64,000 bases of DNA from Coffea arabica (GCF_036785885.1 NC_092326.1:38650287-38714286); one strand, 5' to 3'; numbered from the stretch's first letter, positions 12,044 through 22,595 are shown. Numbers and translations are program-made. Notes: generated by a model not told the origin, from the sequence alone.

Positions 12044-13249
12044 ATGCCAAGGGGAAGAAGAGCGGTACTTTCATCCTCTAGTAGTGAGGAGAGGGAGGTT
12101 AATGAGGAGATGGAGGTGACTGAGGAGGAGAATTCACCTTCTCCTCCACCAGTTAACCGACAGCCTGGTGAGGGCACCTCCCGTGGAGCGGGTAGATCGG
12201 TATTTGACGGTGCTAGGTTCAATAGTCGCAGGAATCAAGAATGGCATGAGGAGCATGCTAACTTGGAGTTCCTATTTGAGATGCATGTCAACCCAACAGT
12301 TGAGATGATGTATAACATCTCAGAAGCTTTTGCTCAGTTGGGATGGGCGCCGATTCTCACCCTACCAAACCATTACTACCCCGACTTGGTGCGCGAGTTT
12401 TACGCTAACATTGAGAGTAAGGCGCGTCATAGTGGAGAAATGGTTGAGTCCTGGGTACGTGGAAGAAGAATCAACTTGTCATGTCAAGATTTGGCCGCTA
12501 TTTTGGGGTGTATGGATGACGGCCGTCCAGTAGATTTGAAGAAGGAGTTTGTTCCCCCGAATAGGAGGTGGGATCCCTCGCTGGCCATGGCCAGGTTTGG
12601 TCTTGAGTACCAACCTTTTCGCTCTACAAGGAAGGAGACCATTTTGGCGAATGTCTTCGAACCTCGTCATCGGCTTATCATTTACATGATGGCTCACAAT
12701 GTCATCCCAAAGAAGACGGGGCATACGGAGGTTCGCAAGAGCGATATTTACTTCCTTGATTACATGTTCCACAACCGAACTTCCCCGTATGCTCGAATTT
12801 CATTGCCGAACATCATCATCAGCCACATTAGGTCTACGGCGAGGCGTAAGACAACTTCCTTCAAACTTTCATTTCCTCGTCTACTGACTTTAATCTTCAC
12901 CCGTTTTGAGGTTCGATTGGAAGGTATGAGGCGGGAGAATGTTCCTCCACGTGCTGAGATGACTATCACTACTCTTTGCCGCCTTGGTATTGGCACGGGG
13001 AACGTTCCACGTCCTGTTCAGGAGCGGCGACAGAAGGCTAGACATGGTCGCGATGAAGCTGGAACATCTACTTCAGCACCACCTCCTCCTCCGCCACAAA
13101 CCAATTGGCAGCGGCTTTTCGGTCGCTTGGACGACATCGACCATCATTTAGCCCGACTGGATACTCGCCTAGACCACATTGAACATCATCTAGGCGTACA
13201 TCCACCTCCCGTCAATGATGATGAAGATGACGATGAAGAGGATGATTGA
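12044..13249 (+). CDS. Athila env-position ORF (about 401 aa)
   Basis: The ORF lies after pol, where Athila elements carry an extra gene often called env-like. The protein starts MPRGRRAVLSSSSSEE, with acidic Ser/Glu-rich residues at 10-45. A globular middle (about 65-310) with LEFLFEMHVNPTVEMMYNIS and ILTLPNHYYPDLVREFYANI resembles the plant retrotransposon ATHILA ORF-1 type proteins. A proline run follows, then a C-terminal heptad-like stretch (LDDIDHHLARLDTRLDHIEH) and an Asp/Glu-only tail. I see no signal peptide and no transmembrane helix, so an envelope role is not supported. I chose 12044 rather than the in-frame ATG at 12020 because a splice acceptor lies between them. The function of this family is unknown. 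Confidence 0.75.
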   Translation: MPRGRRAVLSSSSSEEREVNEEMEVTEEENSPSPPPVNRQPGEGTSRGAGRSVFDGARFNSRRNQEWHEEHANLEFLFEMHVNPTVEMMYNISEAFAQLGWAPILTLPNHYYPDLVREFYANIESKARHSGEMVESWVRGRRINLSCQDLAAILGCMDDGRPVDLKKEFVPPNRRWDPSLAMARFGLEYQPFRSTRKETILANVFEPRHRLIIYMMAHNVIPKKTGHTEVRKSDIYFLDYMFHNRTSPYARISLPNIIISHIRSTARRKTTSFKLSFPRLLTLIFTRFEVRLEGMRRENVPPRAEMTITTLCRLGIGTGNVPRPVQERRQKARHGRDEAGTSTSAPPPPPPQTNWQRLFGRLDDIDHHLARLDTRLDHIEHHLGVHPPPVNDDEDDDEEDD

Positions 13250-13493
13250 GGCTGCCCTTTGGCTGGCTTTTCTTTTGTTTGCTTGTTTGCGTGTTATTTT
13301 TATCTTTTGTTTGAAAAATGTTAACTTACATTCCTTATTTTGAATATTGGAACTTGTGGCAGTAACTAGTAGATCGTTGACTGTAGATGGTTGAGCGGTC
13401 GATGGCTCATCATTCAAGGCTTCACTGGACCGCAGCCATATCACTTGGGGAGTCACTTGTTCCTTTCTTTTGTTTCTTTTCTTTTCTTTCCCT

Positions 13494-13530
13494 ACACATT
13501 GAGGACAATGTGTAATTTAAGTGTGGGGGA
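13494..13530 (+). other. Hairpin plus internal polypurine tract
   Basis: ACACATTG (13494-13501), loop AGGA and CAATGTGT form a perfect eight-pair hairpin. Fifteen bases after the loop comes GTGTGGGGGAGAA (from 13521), a polypurine tract about 1 kb upstream of the one at the 3' LTR. The same unit recurs at 14533-14572, 37070-37100 and 38050-38088. Confidence 0.65.
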
Positions 13531-14020
13531 GAAATATGTGTGGTACTTGTGGATTTAGTTGTGTTTGATATAATTCTTGTGCTTAAAATTGTGTTTCTTG
13601 TGGTTGCTGGCAGGGAGTTTAGTCCACTTTTAAGGGGAGACTCTGTCAAAATTTTTCCAAAACCTTATACATATATATATGTTATTAACCATAATAAAAT
13701 AAATAAAATTTTGTCACTTATCCTTTTAAAATAAGTATATGTGGTTTTGAAATTTCTTTTCTCATGAAATTTGGAAATGATTTTTATGTGATTATAATTT
13801 TTACATCTATAGGAAAGTATATCTAGTAAAGTGGAGAAAATTATACCTACATTTTGCATATTTGATGAAAATGCTTCTTTTTATCTGATTTTATAAGATA
13901 AGAAATTAATATGGTCAATAAGTGTCATACTTTTCTCATGATTATTCTTAGAGGGAATTTTATTATATATATATATTTAAAAAAAAAGGGTTTATTCTAC
14001 TCCAATGGTTTTTGTACTTA

Positions 14021-14162
14021 GTAACCGGGAGTCTTCATTTACAAATGTCGATTTTCGCGTAAAACGGTACTTAAATTAAGAGTATGAAAAGTAACTTGAG
14101 TATGTGAAATGTTGAGTAACCGGGGATCTTCATCTAAAAATGTTGATCTTCGCGTCAAAAGG
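14021..14162 (+). other. Tandem internal-loop hairpins in the 3' untranslated region
   Basis: Two copies, at 14021-14066 and 14116-14162, start 95 bases apart. Each has GTAACCGGG, a four-pair outer stem, TT, CAT, a six-base loop, ATG, a two-base bulge, the outer stem partner and then TTCGCGT. Outer stems are AGTC/GATT in the first copy and GATC/GATC in the second. The related element carries the same pair at 37530-37668. Confidence 0.65.
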
Positions 14163-14532
14163 CATTTTTCACAACTTAAGTAATATTTAACCCTTAAAAT
14201 ATATAAAAAAATAAAAAAAATAAAAAAAGAGAGAGATGAGTAAGTAAAATAAATCCCTCTTTAAAAGAAAAATAAGAAGTTGATCATGAGATTAGTTAGC
14301 ATCTTTATTGACTATAGGAGTTGCTTGCTTGCGAAATTGGATAAAAATAAAAAATTGAGTTGAATTGATAAAAATTATGGTATATTTAGCTCCTCTTTGC
14401 TTGATATGATGAGTACTTAAGGTTAATTAAAAGATCACATAAGGGTTATTTACCTTGATTTAAGGAAACGGAGTTGAAATACTACATATGTTTATTTTCA
14501 AATTTTTGGATCATTGATGGTTGGAATTTTAT

Positions 14533-14572
14533 ATTGCTTGAGGACAAGCAATGATTCAAGTGTGGGGGTATT
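14533..14572 (+). other. Hairpin plus terminal polypurine tract
   Basis: ATTGCTTG (14533-14540), loop AGGA and CAAGCAAT form a perfect eight-pair hairpin. GTGTGGGGG starts 15 bases after the loop, and the 3' LTR begins at 14573. This is the plus-strand primer site expected at this position. Confidence 0.75.
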
Positions 14573-16358
14573 TGATAAGAGTTTATTTTACGTATTTTTA
14601 AGCGCATTTTATTAGTTAATTTTGAGTTGATTGTTTAGTTTTATAAATAAAATAAAGAGGTTTTTGGTAAAATTATATATTTTTGGTAAAAGTGGATAAT
14701 ATTGCATTTTTAGTGATTTTAATGGTAAAAACTTCATTTTTATGCAGGAATGATGATTCAATCACCAAAGGATGTCAAATGAGATGAAAATAGAAATTTG
14801 GTGATGAATTCAAGTGATAACCAGAAGAATGAAGTGAAAAACGTTCAAGTAAGGAAATGCAATACAAATCAGTGTTGACACTCTTTAGTATTTTGACCAT
14901 ATCTGGAGCTACACTTATTGGTGTGGTCGGAATTGGAAACAGAGGTTTGACCAGGTGATAGTATTTCGACCATATCTCAAGCTGTACAACTTCGATTTGG
15001 GTGATTTTTATAGCATTGGAAAGCTAACTCAAAGGGCTACAACTTTTGGGTTTTGCACAAAAGCCAGTTCGGTCTTCATCATGGAGAAAATCGCAGTTGA
15101 ATTAAGGGCAGAGTGAAAACGCGAGTATACAAAACGCGAGTTTATGCCGCGTTTTGTGTAGGCGCGTTTTGTAGCCGAAAATTTGCAATTTGCTCAGCCA
15201 TTCCTCTTGTGTTCAGACTACTTTCCAGCTATTTTGAGGGACAGAAATCGGTGGCACATGCTTCTGCAACAAAAGAGAAGACCAAATGAGTATGGACAAA
15301 AGGAAATATCATATCTTTGACTTCTTTTTACAAAATCTGAGTGGAGGAAATTATGAAGTGAGAGGAATGGAATTTCTCCCACCTTTTATGCAGAAACACA
15401 GAGGAGAAGCCTGAGCCATACGTAGCTTAGCTTCTTACAGAAAAACATATTCTCTCTAGCTAGGTACTTGCAAGGGGCAATTGAGGTTTCATCTTGTAAT
15501 CATCTAAGTTCAAGACAAAGGAGATTTTTTGGAAGGCTTCACCATATCTTGGCTAAGACTTTCTTTACTCTTTTTGTATTTGTAATTCATGATGATTTGC
15601 ATTAATGAAGTTCTGAGTGTTTCATTATTCATGAGTAGCTAATTTCCTTAATCTAGGGAGTAGATGAAACTTATGGTCAAGTGATATGAAGTGATTGTGA
15701 TTTATACTTGTTATATCTTGTATATATTAACCTATCTACTTGTGTATGTTGGATTACTTCTTGTTGTTTGATCACCAATAGCAGGTTTGTAGTTGTTTTT
15801 ACTCATTGAGAAATGGTAAAAATAATGGAATGACATAAGTAGAGCTTGAGTAGTATATTCATGAGAATAGAAATACATTCAAGTGGATGAAATTTACATT
15901 TCCTGTGTGCACAAAACAGAATTAGTATTTACCAAGAGATTAGGGAAAACTAATCTGTTTTAACCCATTATTATCATGAGAATGTGATTTTGGTATTATT
16001 GGAAATGAATCCTTGGTTAAACAAGAGTAGTAATAAGTGTTAAATTCATTCGTTTTAGATCTTTTGTATTATATGTGGAATCTACATCCCTAGATCTTAA
16101 TACTTAGTGAATTCTACTCCTATTGTGAATTGCATTTATCTAGCTAAGAATTTTTGTAGTTGAATTAAATTCTGAATTTTCTGCTCAAATTTATTGTGAG
16201 TCTAAATAATAGAGTAAATTAGTATCTAATAATTGTTCTAATTGCTTCTCGTGGGATCGACCCGATACATACCCAATACTACGCTTTTGGCCTGTATACT
16301 TGCAGAAAAAACGAGTATAATTCGGAATTAAACTTGCACTTATAGTAAACACCCGTCA
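14573..16358 (+). repeat. 3' LTR of the Athila-type element (1786 bp)
   Basis: It starts TGATAAGAG and ends ACCCGTCA next to CTACA. It differs from the 5' LTR by about a dozen substitutions, a 120-bp deletion near 14921 and a 49-bp insertion near 14681-14730. Confidence 0.93.
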
Positions 16359-16525
16359 CTACATATTTATGAAATAGACATACCTTTATAATTAAAATTA
16401 ATATTTGATATTTTAAGATGTCAGATATTTAAATAAACAAAAATTAGTTTGAACATAACATATTAAGATAATTTTGTTCTAAAAAATTTTGGCCCCCCAA
16501 GGAAAAAATCCTGTCTCCGTCACTG

Positions 16526-17229
16526 CAGTTACATAATATTTTTCTTCTCCATATCTGTAAGTTCCTGGGCGAATTAAGAGCGAATGAGGTATGTTCAATG
16601 AGATTATGAGACCAAAACCCGTTGGCTGACATGCTTTACACTTCAATTTGTGCAGACAAACAGATAAATATGTAACTAATGTTCCATATGTTCATTATAG
16701 TTTGCTAGTCAGCATGGGAGCTAATATGGTTTTCCTATTGACCTGATGATGCACAAAAAGGCATATCTACATAAAGAAAGGAGGAAACACAGAAAAATAC
16801 CGTAGTGCTCACTACAAACTAGAATTCAGGGCTCAAGTATTCCTTACCATGAAAGCCTTCTAAAACACATGGATTGCTAGTGTTATTGAAGAACTCGAGA
16901 ATTTCGGCTCGAACCGAGAGTATGCCATACTTCTCACAACTGTCAATGTGTTGAAATATCACGAAAAGCATTCAATATTTACAACGGGAAGAAGAAAACA
17001 GGAAAAACATCATGAAACATAAGAGGGATACACCTGCAAAATAGGAGGTCAGTTTCACCAAAATAGACTCAGAGGAGAATGGGAGTTGAAACAATTATAT
17101 GGTCGATGAGGGGAAGACATGTCGCAAAATGCAGATCATGTTTTATCACCTTTTGGTGTAGAGATGATATCTTCTTCCATTTAGATATTTCTCCAGTACA
17201 TCTACATTGTCTCCCACTGATGTTCTTGG
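16526..17229 (-). pseudogene. Apyrase-like middle exons
   Basis: Three pieces lie between the hAT and copia insertions. Exon part 17229-17150 reads TSVGDNVDVLEKYLNGRRY and ends at a GTGATA donor. Exon 16939-16848 reads CEKYGILSVRAEILEFF then NPCVLEGFH, ending at a GTAAGG donor. Exon part 16564-16526 follows a CCCAG acceptor, reads TYRYGEEKYYVT and is cut by the hAT at the duplication CAGTTACA. Phases match across both introns. The blocks NPCVLEG and YRYGEE sit in the order expected for plant apyrases. Confidence 0.8.
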
Positions 17230-17732
17230 TGTTGCGGAAGCCCTACCAAAGTTAAGGTATAACGAGTAAATTATTGTACCTAAAATTGCAAAAATGGTAA
17301 TTCCCAGAAAATATTTGGTGAGGCACACTGGCCTGCTTAAGTACCAATTTCCTAGACAGAATCACCTATATATGCACTTAATTGCACAATAACTCACTAC
17401 AAATATACCTACAAATATAGCTACTAAATAGACAATAAAATAGAACACCAGAATTTAACGAGGTTCGGCTAATTTGCCTACGTCCTCGGACACTACCGAC
17501 AATTTAATATTTCACTAGAAGAAATATTACAAAGAGAGAGAAGAAAGCAAGTTATTGGCTCTTGCTTGGTGTACTTGAATTGGTTTGTTTGAGAGCTATT
17601 TATAGTTCTCAAACAACCTCTCAAATGTTAAACTTAACCGATGTGGGATTTAGAAACTTAGGCCAAAGAATTCAAAGTCCTCAATTTTGACTTGAAAAAG
17701 TCATCAATTGAGGCTTGGCTTTGAATTCAACA
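17230..17732 (-). repeat. 3' LTR of copia copy 1
   Basis: 503 bp. On the minus strand it begins TGTTGAATTC and ends CCGCAACA. It contains TATAAATA and is flanked outside by CTTGG. Confidence 0.95.
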
Positions 17733-17817
17733 AATCTCCACCTTGGCATAATTTCTAATCCCACCAAAAAATACAAATTTTTTTCCCTCAAATTCGGTGG
17801 TGTCTTCAAATGCGTTG

Positions 17818-20800
17818 TCAAGCGCCAATCTTCAAGTTGTGCACAACATTTATCAAATTCAAACAATGTTGGAATTTGATAGTTGTCACAACCTTCGTAA
17901 GCATATCAGCAGGATTCTCCTTGGTCTGAATCTTTTGAAGTAGTATCGTACTATCTTCCAAAATCTTCCTCACAAAATGATACCGTACGTCGATATGCTT
18001 CGTCTTTGCATGATAAACTTGGTTCTTTGCTAAATGAATAGCACTCTGACTATCACAATGAACTTTGATAGACTTCTGTCCAATTCCCAATTCATCAAGC
18101 AATCCATGAAGCCAAATTGCTTCCTTAACAGCTTCCGTAACTGCCATATACTCCGCCTCTGTAGTAGACAAAGCAACTGTTGACTGTAAGGTAGACCTCC
18201 AACTGACTGGTGCCTTAGCAAGTGTAAAAACATACCCAGTCGTTGATCGACGTGTATCTTGATCTCCTGCGTAGTCGGAATCACAATATCCAACTACGCC
18301 TTGACCAATCTTCTCATCCCGCTCAAATACTAATCCAACATCTACGGTGTTCAAAATATACCGTAAAATTCATTTCACAGCTTGCCAATGCTCCTTGCCA
18401 GGATCATGCATGTACCTGCTCACAACTCCAACTGCTTGTGAAATGTCGGGCCTTGTACACACCATAGCATACATCAAGCTACCCACCGCATTTGCATACG
18501 GTACCTTTGCCATATATTCTCGTTCTGCATCATTCTTTGGAGATAACGATGCACTAAACTTGAAATGAGGAGCAAGTGGAGTACTAACAGGTTTAGTCTT
18601 TTCATTCATACCAAACCTCTTTAATACTTTACTAAGATACTCTTTCTGTGTCAAATAAAGCCTCCCCAATCTTCTATCTCTACTTATCTCCATGCCGAGA
18701 ATTTTCTTGGCTTCGCCGAGATCCTTCATTTCAAACTCCCGACTCAAATGAGATTTCAATTTTTCAATCTCACCTTGATCCTTGGAAGCTATCAACATAT
18801 CATCAACATAAAGAAGAAGATATATGTAGGATCCATCTCGTAGCTTGCGCAAATATACACAATCATCATATTTGCTTCTTGTGTACCTTTGCCCCATCAT
18901 AAACTTGTCAACTCGCTTATACCACTGTCTTGGAGACTGCTTCAATCCATACAACGATTTGTCAAGCTTGCATACCATCTTTTCTTTACCAGCAACTTTG
19001 AATCCTTCTGGCTGAGTCATGTAGATTTCCTCTTCCAAGTCACCATGTAAAAACGCAGTTTTTACATCTAATTGGACAAGTTCCAGATCCAATTGTGCTA
19101 CCAAAGCCAATAAAATTCTGATGGAGGAATGTTTCACGACTGGAGAAAACACTTCGTTGTAATCAATTCCCTCCTTCTGAGCGTAGCCTTTAGCCACCAA
19201 TCTTGCTTTGTAGCGAACACCAGACTTGTCAGGAAATCCTTCCTTCTTTGCATATACCCACTTGCATCCGATTGCCTTCTTTCCCTTTGGAAGACTGGTT
19301 AGCCTCCATGTTTGATTCTTATGAAGGGAATGTACTTCTTCATCCATTGCAATCCTCCACTTTTCTTTATCCGAACTTTGAGCTGCTTCATTGAAAGTGG
19401 CAGGAATATCAACATTTATGGTTGGGGATGCATAGGCCACTATATCAGCAAAACGAGCAGGTTTTCTGATTGTCCTCTTTGGCCTACTGGTTGCAATTGA
19501 TTCATGTTGCTGTGAAAGTTCTTCAACTGGAACATTTTCTTCAGTTGATTCTTCTTCTACCATAGGAGTCCTTTCATCTACTCCGATATCCACTGCTGGT
19601 CTGATAATGCTTCTTTCAAACTCCATCTGCTTAGGAGTGCTCTCCACCTGTTGGGGAGTACTATCATTCTGCTGTACATCTACCTTTGTTAACATGGTAG
19701 ATTCATCAAAGGTGACATCCCTGCTGAAAACTATCTTTTTCGTTTCGGGACACCAAAGGCGATAACCTTTAATGCCTGTTGTGATCCCCATAAAGAGCGC
19801 CTTCTTCGCCCTTGGATCCAACTTTGATTCTTTAACATGATAATATGCAGTAGAACCAAACACATGTAAGGAATCATAATCTGTAGCAGGTTTTCCCGAC
19901 CATTTCTCTAATGGCGTTTTGCCGCCAATAGCAGTTGATGGTAAGCGATTAACGAGGTGATTTGCATATGCTAAAGCCTCAACCCAAAATTGTCTGCCCA
20001 ACTCAGCATTGGACAACATACACCGAACTTTCTCCACCAATGTCCGGTTCATACGCTCTGCCACCCCGTTTTGCTGTGGTGTATCTCTGACTGTGAAGTG
20101 CCGAACAATGCCTTCATTTTCACAGACCTCCATGAACGGATCACTAGTGTATTCACCTCCGTTGTCTGTTCGAAGGCGTTTGATCTTTCTTTCTGTTTGA
20201 GTTTCCACCATCTTTTTCCACTTGATGAAAATTCCCAATACTTCACTTTTCGCCTTCATAGTATACACCCATACTCTTCGAGAGAAGTCATCGACAAAGG
20301 TAACAAAATAATTCTTGCCTCCCAAAGAAGTTGTTTTGGAAGGTCCCCACACATCAGAGTGCACATAATCCAAAATACCCTTGGTATCGTGAATTGCAGT
20401 GCCAAATTTTACCCTTGTCTGCTTTCCTTTGACACAATGCTCGCAAAAATCTAACTTGCAAACACTGGCTCCTTTTAATAGTCCTTGATTCATCAGAAGA
20501 TTCAAAGATTTTTCTCCGGCATGCCCTAAGCGCATATGCCATAATCTGGTTACTTTCAATTCTCGATCATCACTGGAAGCCACGGCCGCTACTCCAACAA
20601 CTGCATTACCTTGATAGTAATACAAGTTATTATTTTTCCGGATTCCTTTCACCAGCACCAATGCACCTGAAATGATTTTCATCACTCCATTATATGCCGA
20701 CACCTTGTAGCCCATTGATTCTAGTACTCCCACAGAAATGAGGTTCTTTTTCAATTCTGGCACATATCGGACATCAGTTAGAATCTTAATTGATCCATCC

Positions 20801-21861
20801 TGATTCCTCAGCCGAATTGAACCAACCCCATTTGTTACTAATGTGGTCTCATTTGCCGTGTAGACGACTCCACCTTCTTTTTCCTTGAAATCAAAGAACC
20901 ATTCTCTATTGGACGTCATATGATGGCTACAACCTGAGTCCAATAGCCATGTACTAGAATGACCAGTAGGCATGACAGCTAATGAAAAATCTGAGTTTTG
21001 ATCAATGCACTCAGATACATTTGAATCCGCAACAGCTTTTTCTTTGTCAGGTCTACCCTTCAGTTTTGGGCAGTCCTTCTTCCAGTGCCCTTTCTCTCTG
21101 CAAAAGGCACACTCATCTTTACTTAGTCTGGCTCTTGACTTGGATCTTCTTCTCGTCCCCTTTCTCTGGTTTTGTGAGCGTCCTCTAGTTACCAGAGCTT
21201 CTGCTGCTCCATCTCTGCTATTTTGCTTGTCTTTTCTTCTGAGCTCATAGCTGTACAGGGCAGAGCTAACTTCACTGAGGGACACCTCAGCTTTCCCATG
21301 GAGTAGAGTTGTTTCAAGATGCTCAAACTCCTCAGAAAGAGATCCCAACAACATGAGAGCCAAATCTTCGTCTTCAAATGTCATATCTAAATTCATCAGA
21401 TCAGTGATTAACTGATTGAAATTAGTGATGTGATCACTTAGAGTTGTGCCAGGAACATAAGTGAAGCGAAATAAACGCTTCTTCATGTTGAGCCTGTTCT
21501 GACAATTTTTCTTCAAGAACTTCTCCTCCAATCCAGTCCATAATTTATTTGCAGAGGTTTCTTTTGAGAACACATATTTTTGTTCCCTTGAAAGACACGA
21601 TCGAATTGTACCACACGCTAAACGATTTAGCGTCCTCCATTCCTTCTCTTCAATCTCTTCTGGTTTCTCTTTTTCGATGGCAATGTCTAGACCTTGATTA
21701 AAGAGCGCGTCTAGAATCTCACTTTGCCACATGCCGAAATGACCGGTACCATCAAATGTCTCCACATTTAATTTTGTATTCGTCATAACATTTCTCGCCA
21801 TAATAGATAATGACGAGCTTGTTGATGCTTGCATTGTAGATGAAGATCTACTTTCGGCCAT
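17818..21861 (-). pseudogene. Copia gag-pol polyprotein with one nonsense codon
   Basis: The reading frame matches copy 2 (40510-44553) along its whole length, with one tryptophan codon changed to TGA at 18370-18372, residue 1164 of 1347. This removes the end of the RT region and all of RNase H. Upstream parts are intact: gag, zinc knuckle CAFCREKGHWKKDC, protease DSG, integrase and the reverse transcriptase YVDD. Without RNase H this copy should not be able to replicate by itself. Confidence 0.92.
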
Positions 21862-21991
21862 CTCTACAAATTATATTTAGTAGCTCCTAAATGTAGAGTA
21901 ACAATAGCCCAAGAAATCTTTTCTGATGTGGAAGATCAGACCATGCTGCAACCACAGAGCATACTAAGAAACCTCGAGCTCTGATACCAAT

Positions 21992-22494
21992 TGTTGCGGA
22001 AGCCCTACCAAAGTTAAGGTATAACGAGTAAATTATTGTACCTAAAATTGCAAAAATGGTAATTCCCAGAAAATATTTGGTGAGGCACACTGGCCTGCTT
22101 AAGTACCAATTTCCTAGACAGAATCACCTATATATGCACTTAATTGCACAATAACTCACTACAAATATACCTACAAATATAGCTACTAAATAGACAATAA
22201 AATAGAACACCAGAATTTAACGAGGTTCGGCTAATTTGCCTACGTCCTCGGACACTACCGACAATTTAATATTTCACTAGAAGAAATATTACAAAGAGAG
22301 AGAAGAAAGCAAGTTATTGGCTCTTGCTTGGTGTACTTGAATTGGTTTGTTTGAGAGCTATTTATAGTTCTCAAACAACCTCTCAAATGTTAAACTTAAC
22401 CGATGTGGGATTTAGAAATTTAGGCCAAAGAATTCAAAGTCCTCAATTTTGGCTTGAAAAAGTCATCAATTGAGGCTTGGCTTTGAATTCAACA
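21992..22494 (-). repeat. 5' LTR of copia copy 1
   Basis: 503 bp with TATAAATA, ending at the primer-binding site TGGTATCAGAGC on the minus strand. Confidence 0.95.
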
Positions 22495-22595
22495 CTTGGT
22501 GCATTTAAGGCATTTGTGTTTGACATAGCATAAACCATCTGGACAGCCTCTTCTCCAAGATCAATCACTCCAACTGAACTTGACAAAAAAATTTC
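22495..22595 (-). pseudogene. Apyrase-like exon with conserved region 4, split by copia
   Basis: The exon follows a TAG acceptor at 22596-22597 and reads EIFLSSSVGVIDLGEEAVQM, then VYAMSNTNALNAP. It stops at the copia insertion and resumes at 17229 after the duplicated CTTGG. In active apyrases this block is usually DLGGGSVQ. Here the last two glycines and the serine are EEA, which would be expected to harm nucleotide binding. Confidence 0.78.

Larger units (their letters stand above)
2982..16358 (+). mobile_element. Athila-type Ty3/gypsy retrotransposon, near complete
   Basis: The 13.4-kb element is bounded by TG...CA LTRs and a perfect 5-bp duplication CTACA (2977-2981 and 16359-16363). 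In order it has the 5' LTR, a primer-binding site complementary to tRNA-Asp, one uninterrupted gag-pol frame, a spacer rich in CGCG motifs, an ORF in the env position, an internal polypurine tract, a hairpin pair, the terminal polypurine tract and the 3' LTR. The tRNA-Asp primer, the Athila-like gag and the extra 3' ORF together place it in the Athila lineage. The LTRs differ by roughly a dozen substitutions plus two larger indels. Confidence 0.92.
1437..16525. mobile_element. hAT-type DNA transposon, hosting a nested Athila element
   Basis: The element is flanked by a perfect 8-bp duplication, CAGTTACA, at 1429-1436 and 16526-16533, as expected for hAT elements. The left end begins CAATGATGGAGCCAAGG. 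The right end, read from outside, begins CAGTGACGGAGACAGG. It contains a fragment of hAT transposase C-terminus (1945-2148). The 3' portion is present twice, at about 1945-2572 and again from about 2580 to 2981 continuing at 16359, so the end was duplicated or an inner copy was lost. The Athila element 2982-16358 is inserted within the second copy. Net hAT length without the insert is about 1.7 kb, so it is non-autonomous. Confidence 0.82.
17230..22494 (-). mobile_element. Tnt1-like Ty1/copia retrotransposon, copy 1
   Basis: A complete 5.27-kb element on the minus strand, flanked by CTTGG at 17225-17229 and 22495-22499. Both LTRs are 503 bp and differ at only about two positions (near 17657 and 17689 against the matching 22420 and 22451), so the insertion is young. 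The primer-binding site is TGGTATCAGAGC (complement at 21978-21989), the tRNA-Met type. It splits an apyrase exon. Confidence 0.95.

Noticed and set aside
12016-12996. Antisense ORFs over the env-position gene
   Set aside because: They are shadows of the sense ORF, which has the better composition and context.
16444-16632. 62-codon ORF as a separate gene
   Set aside because: It is an alternative frame across an apyrase exon and hAT end; the spliced apyrase reading fits the family better.
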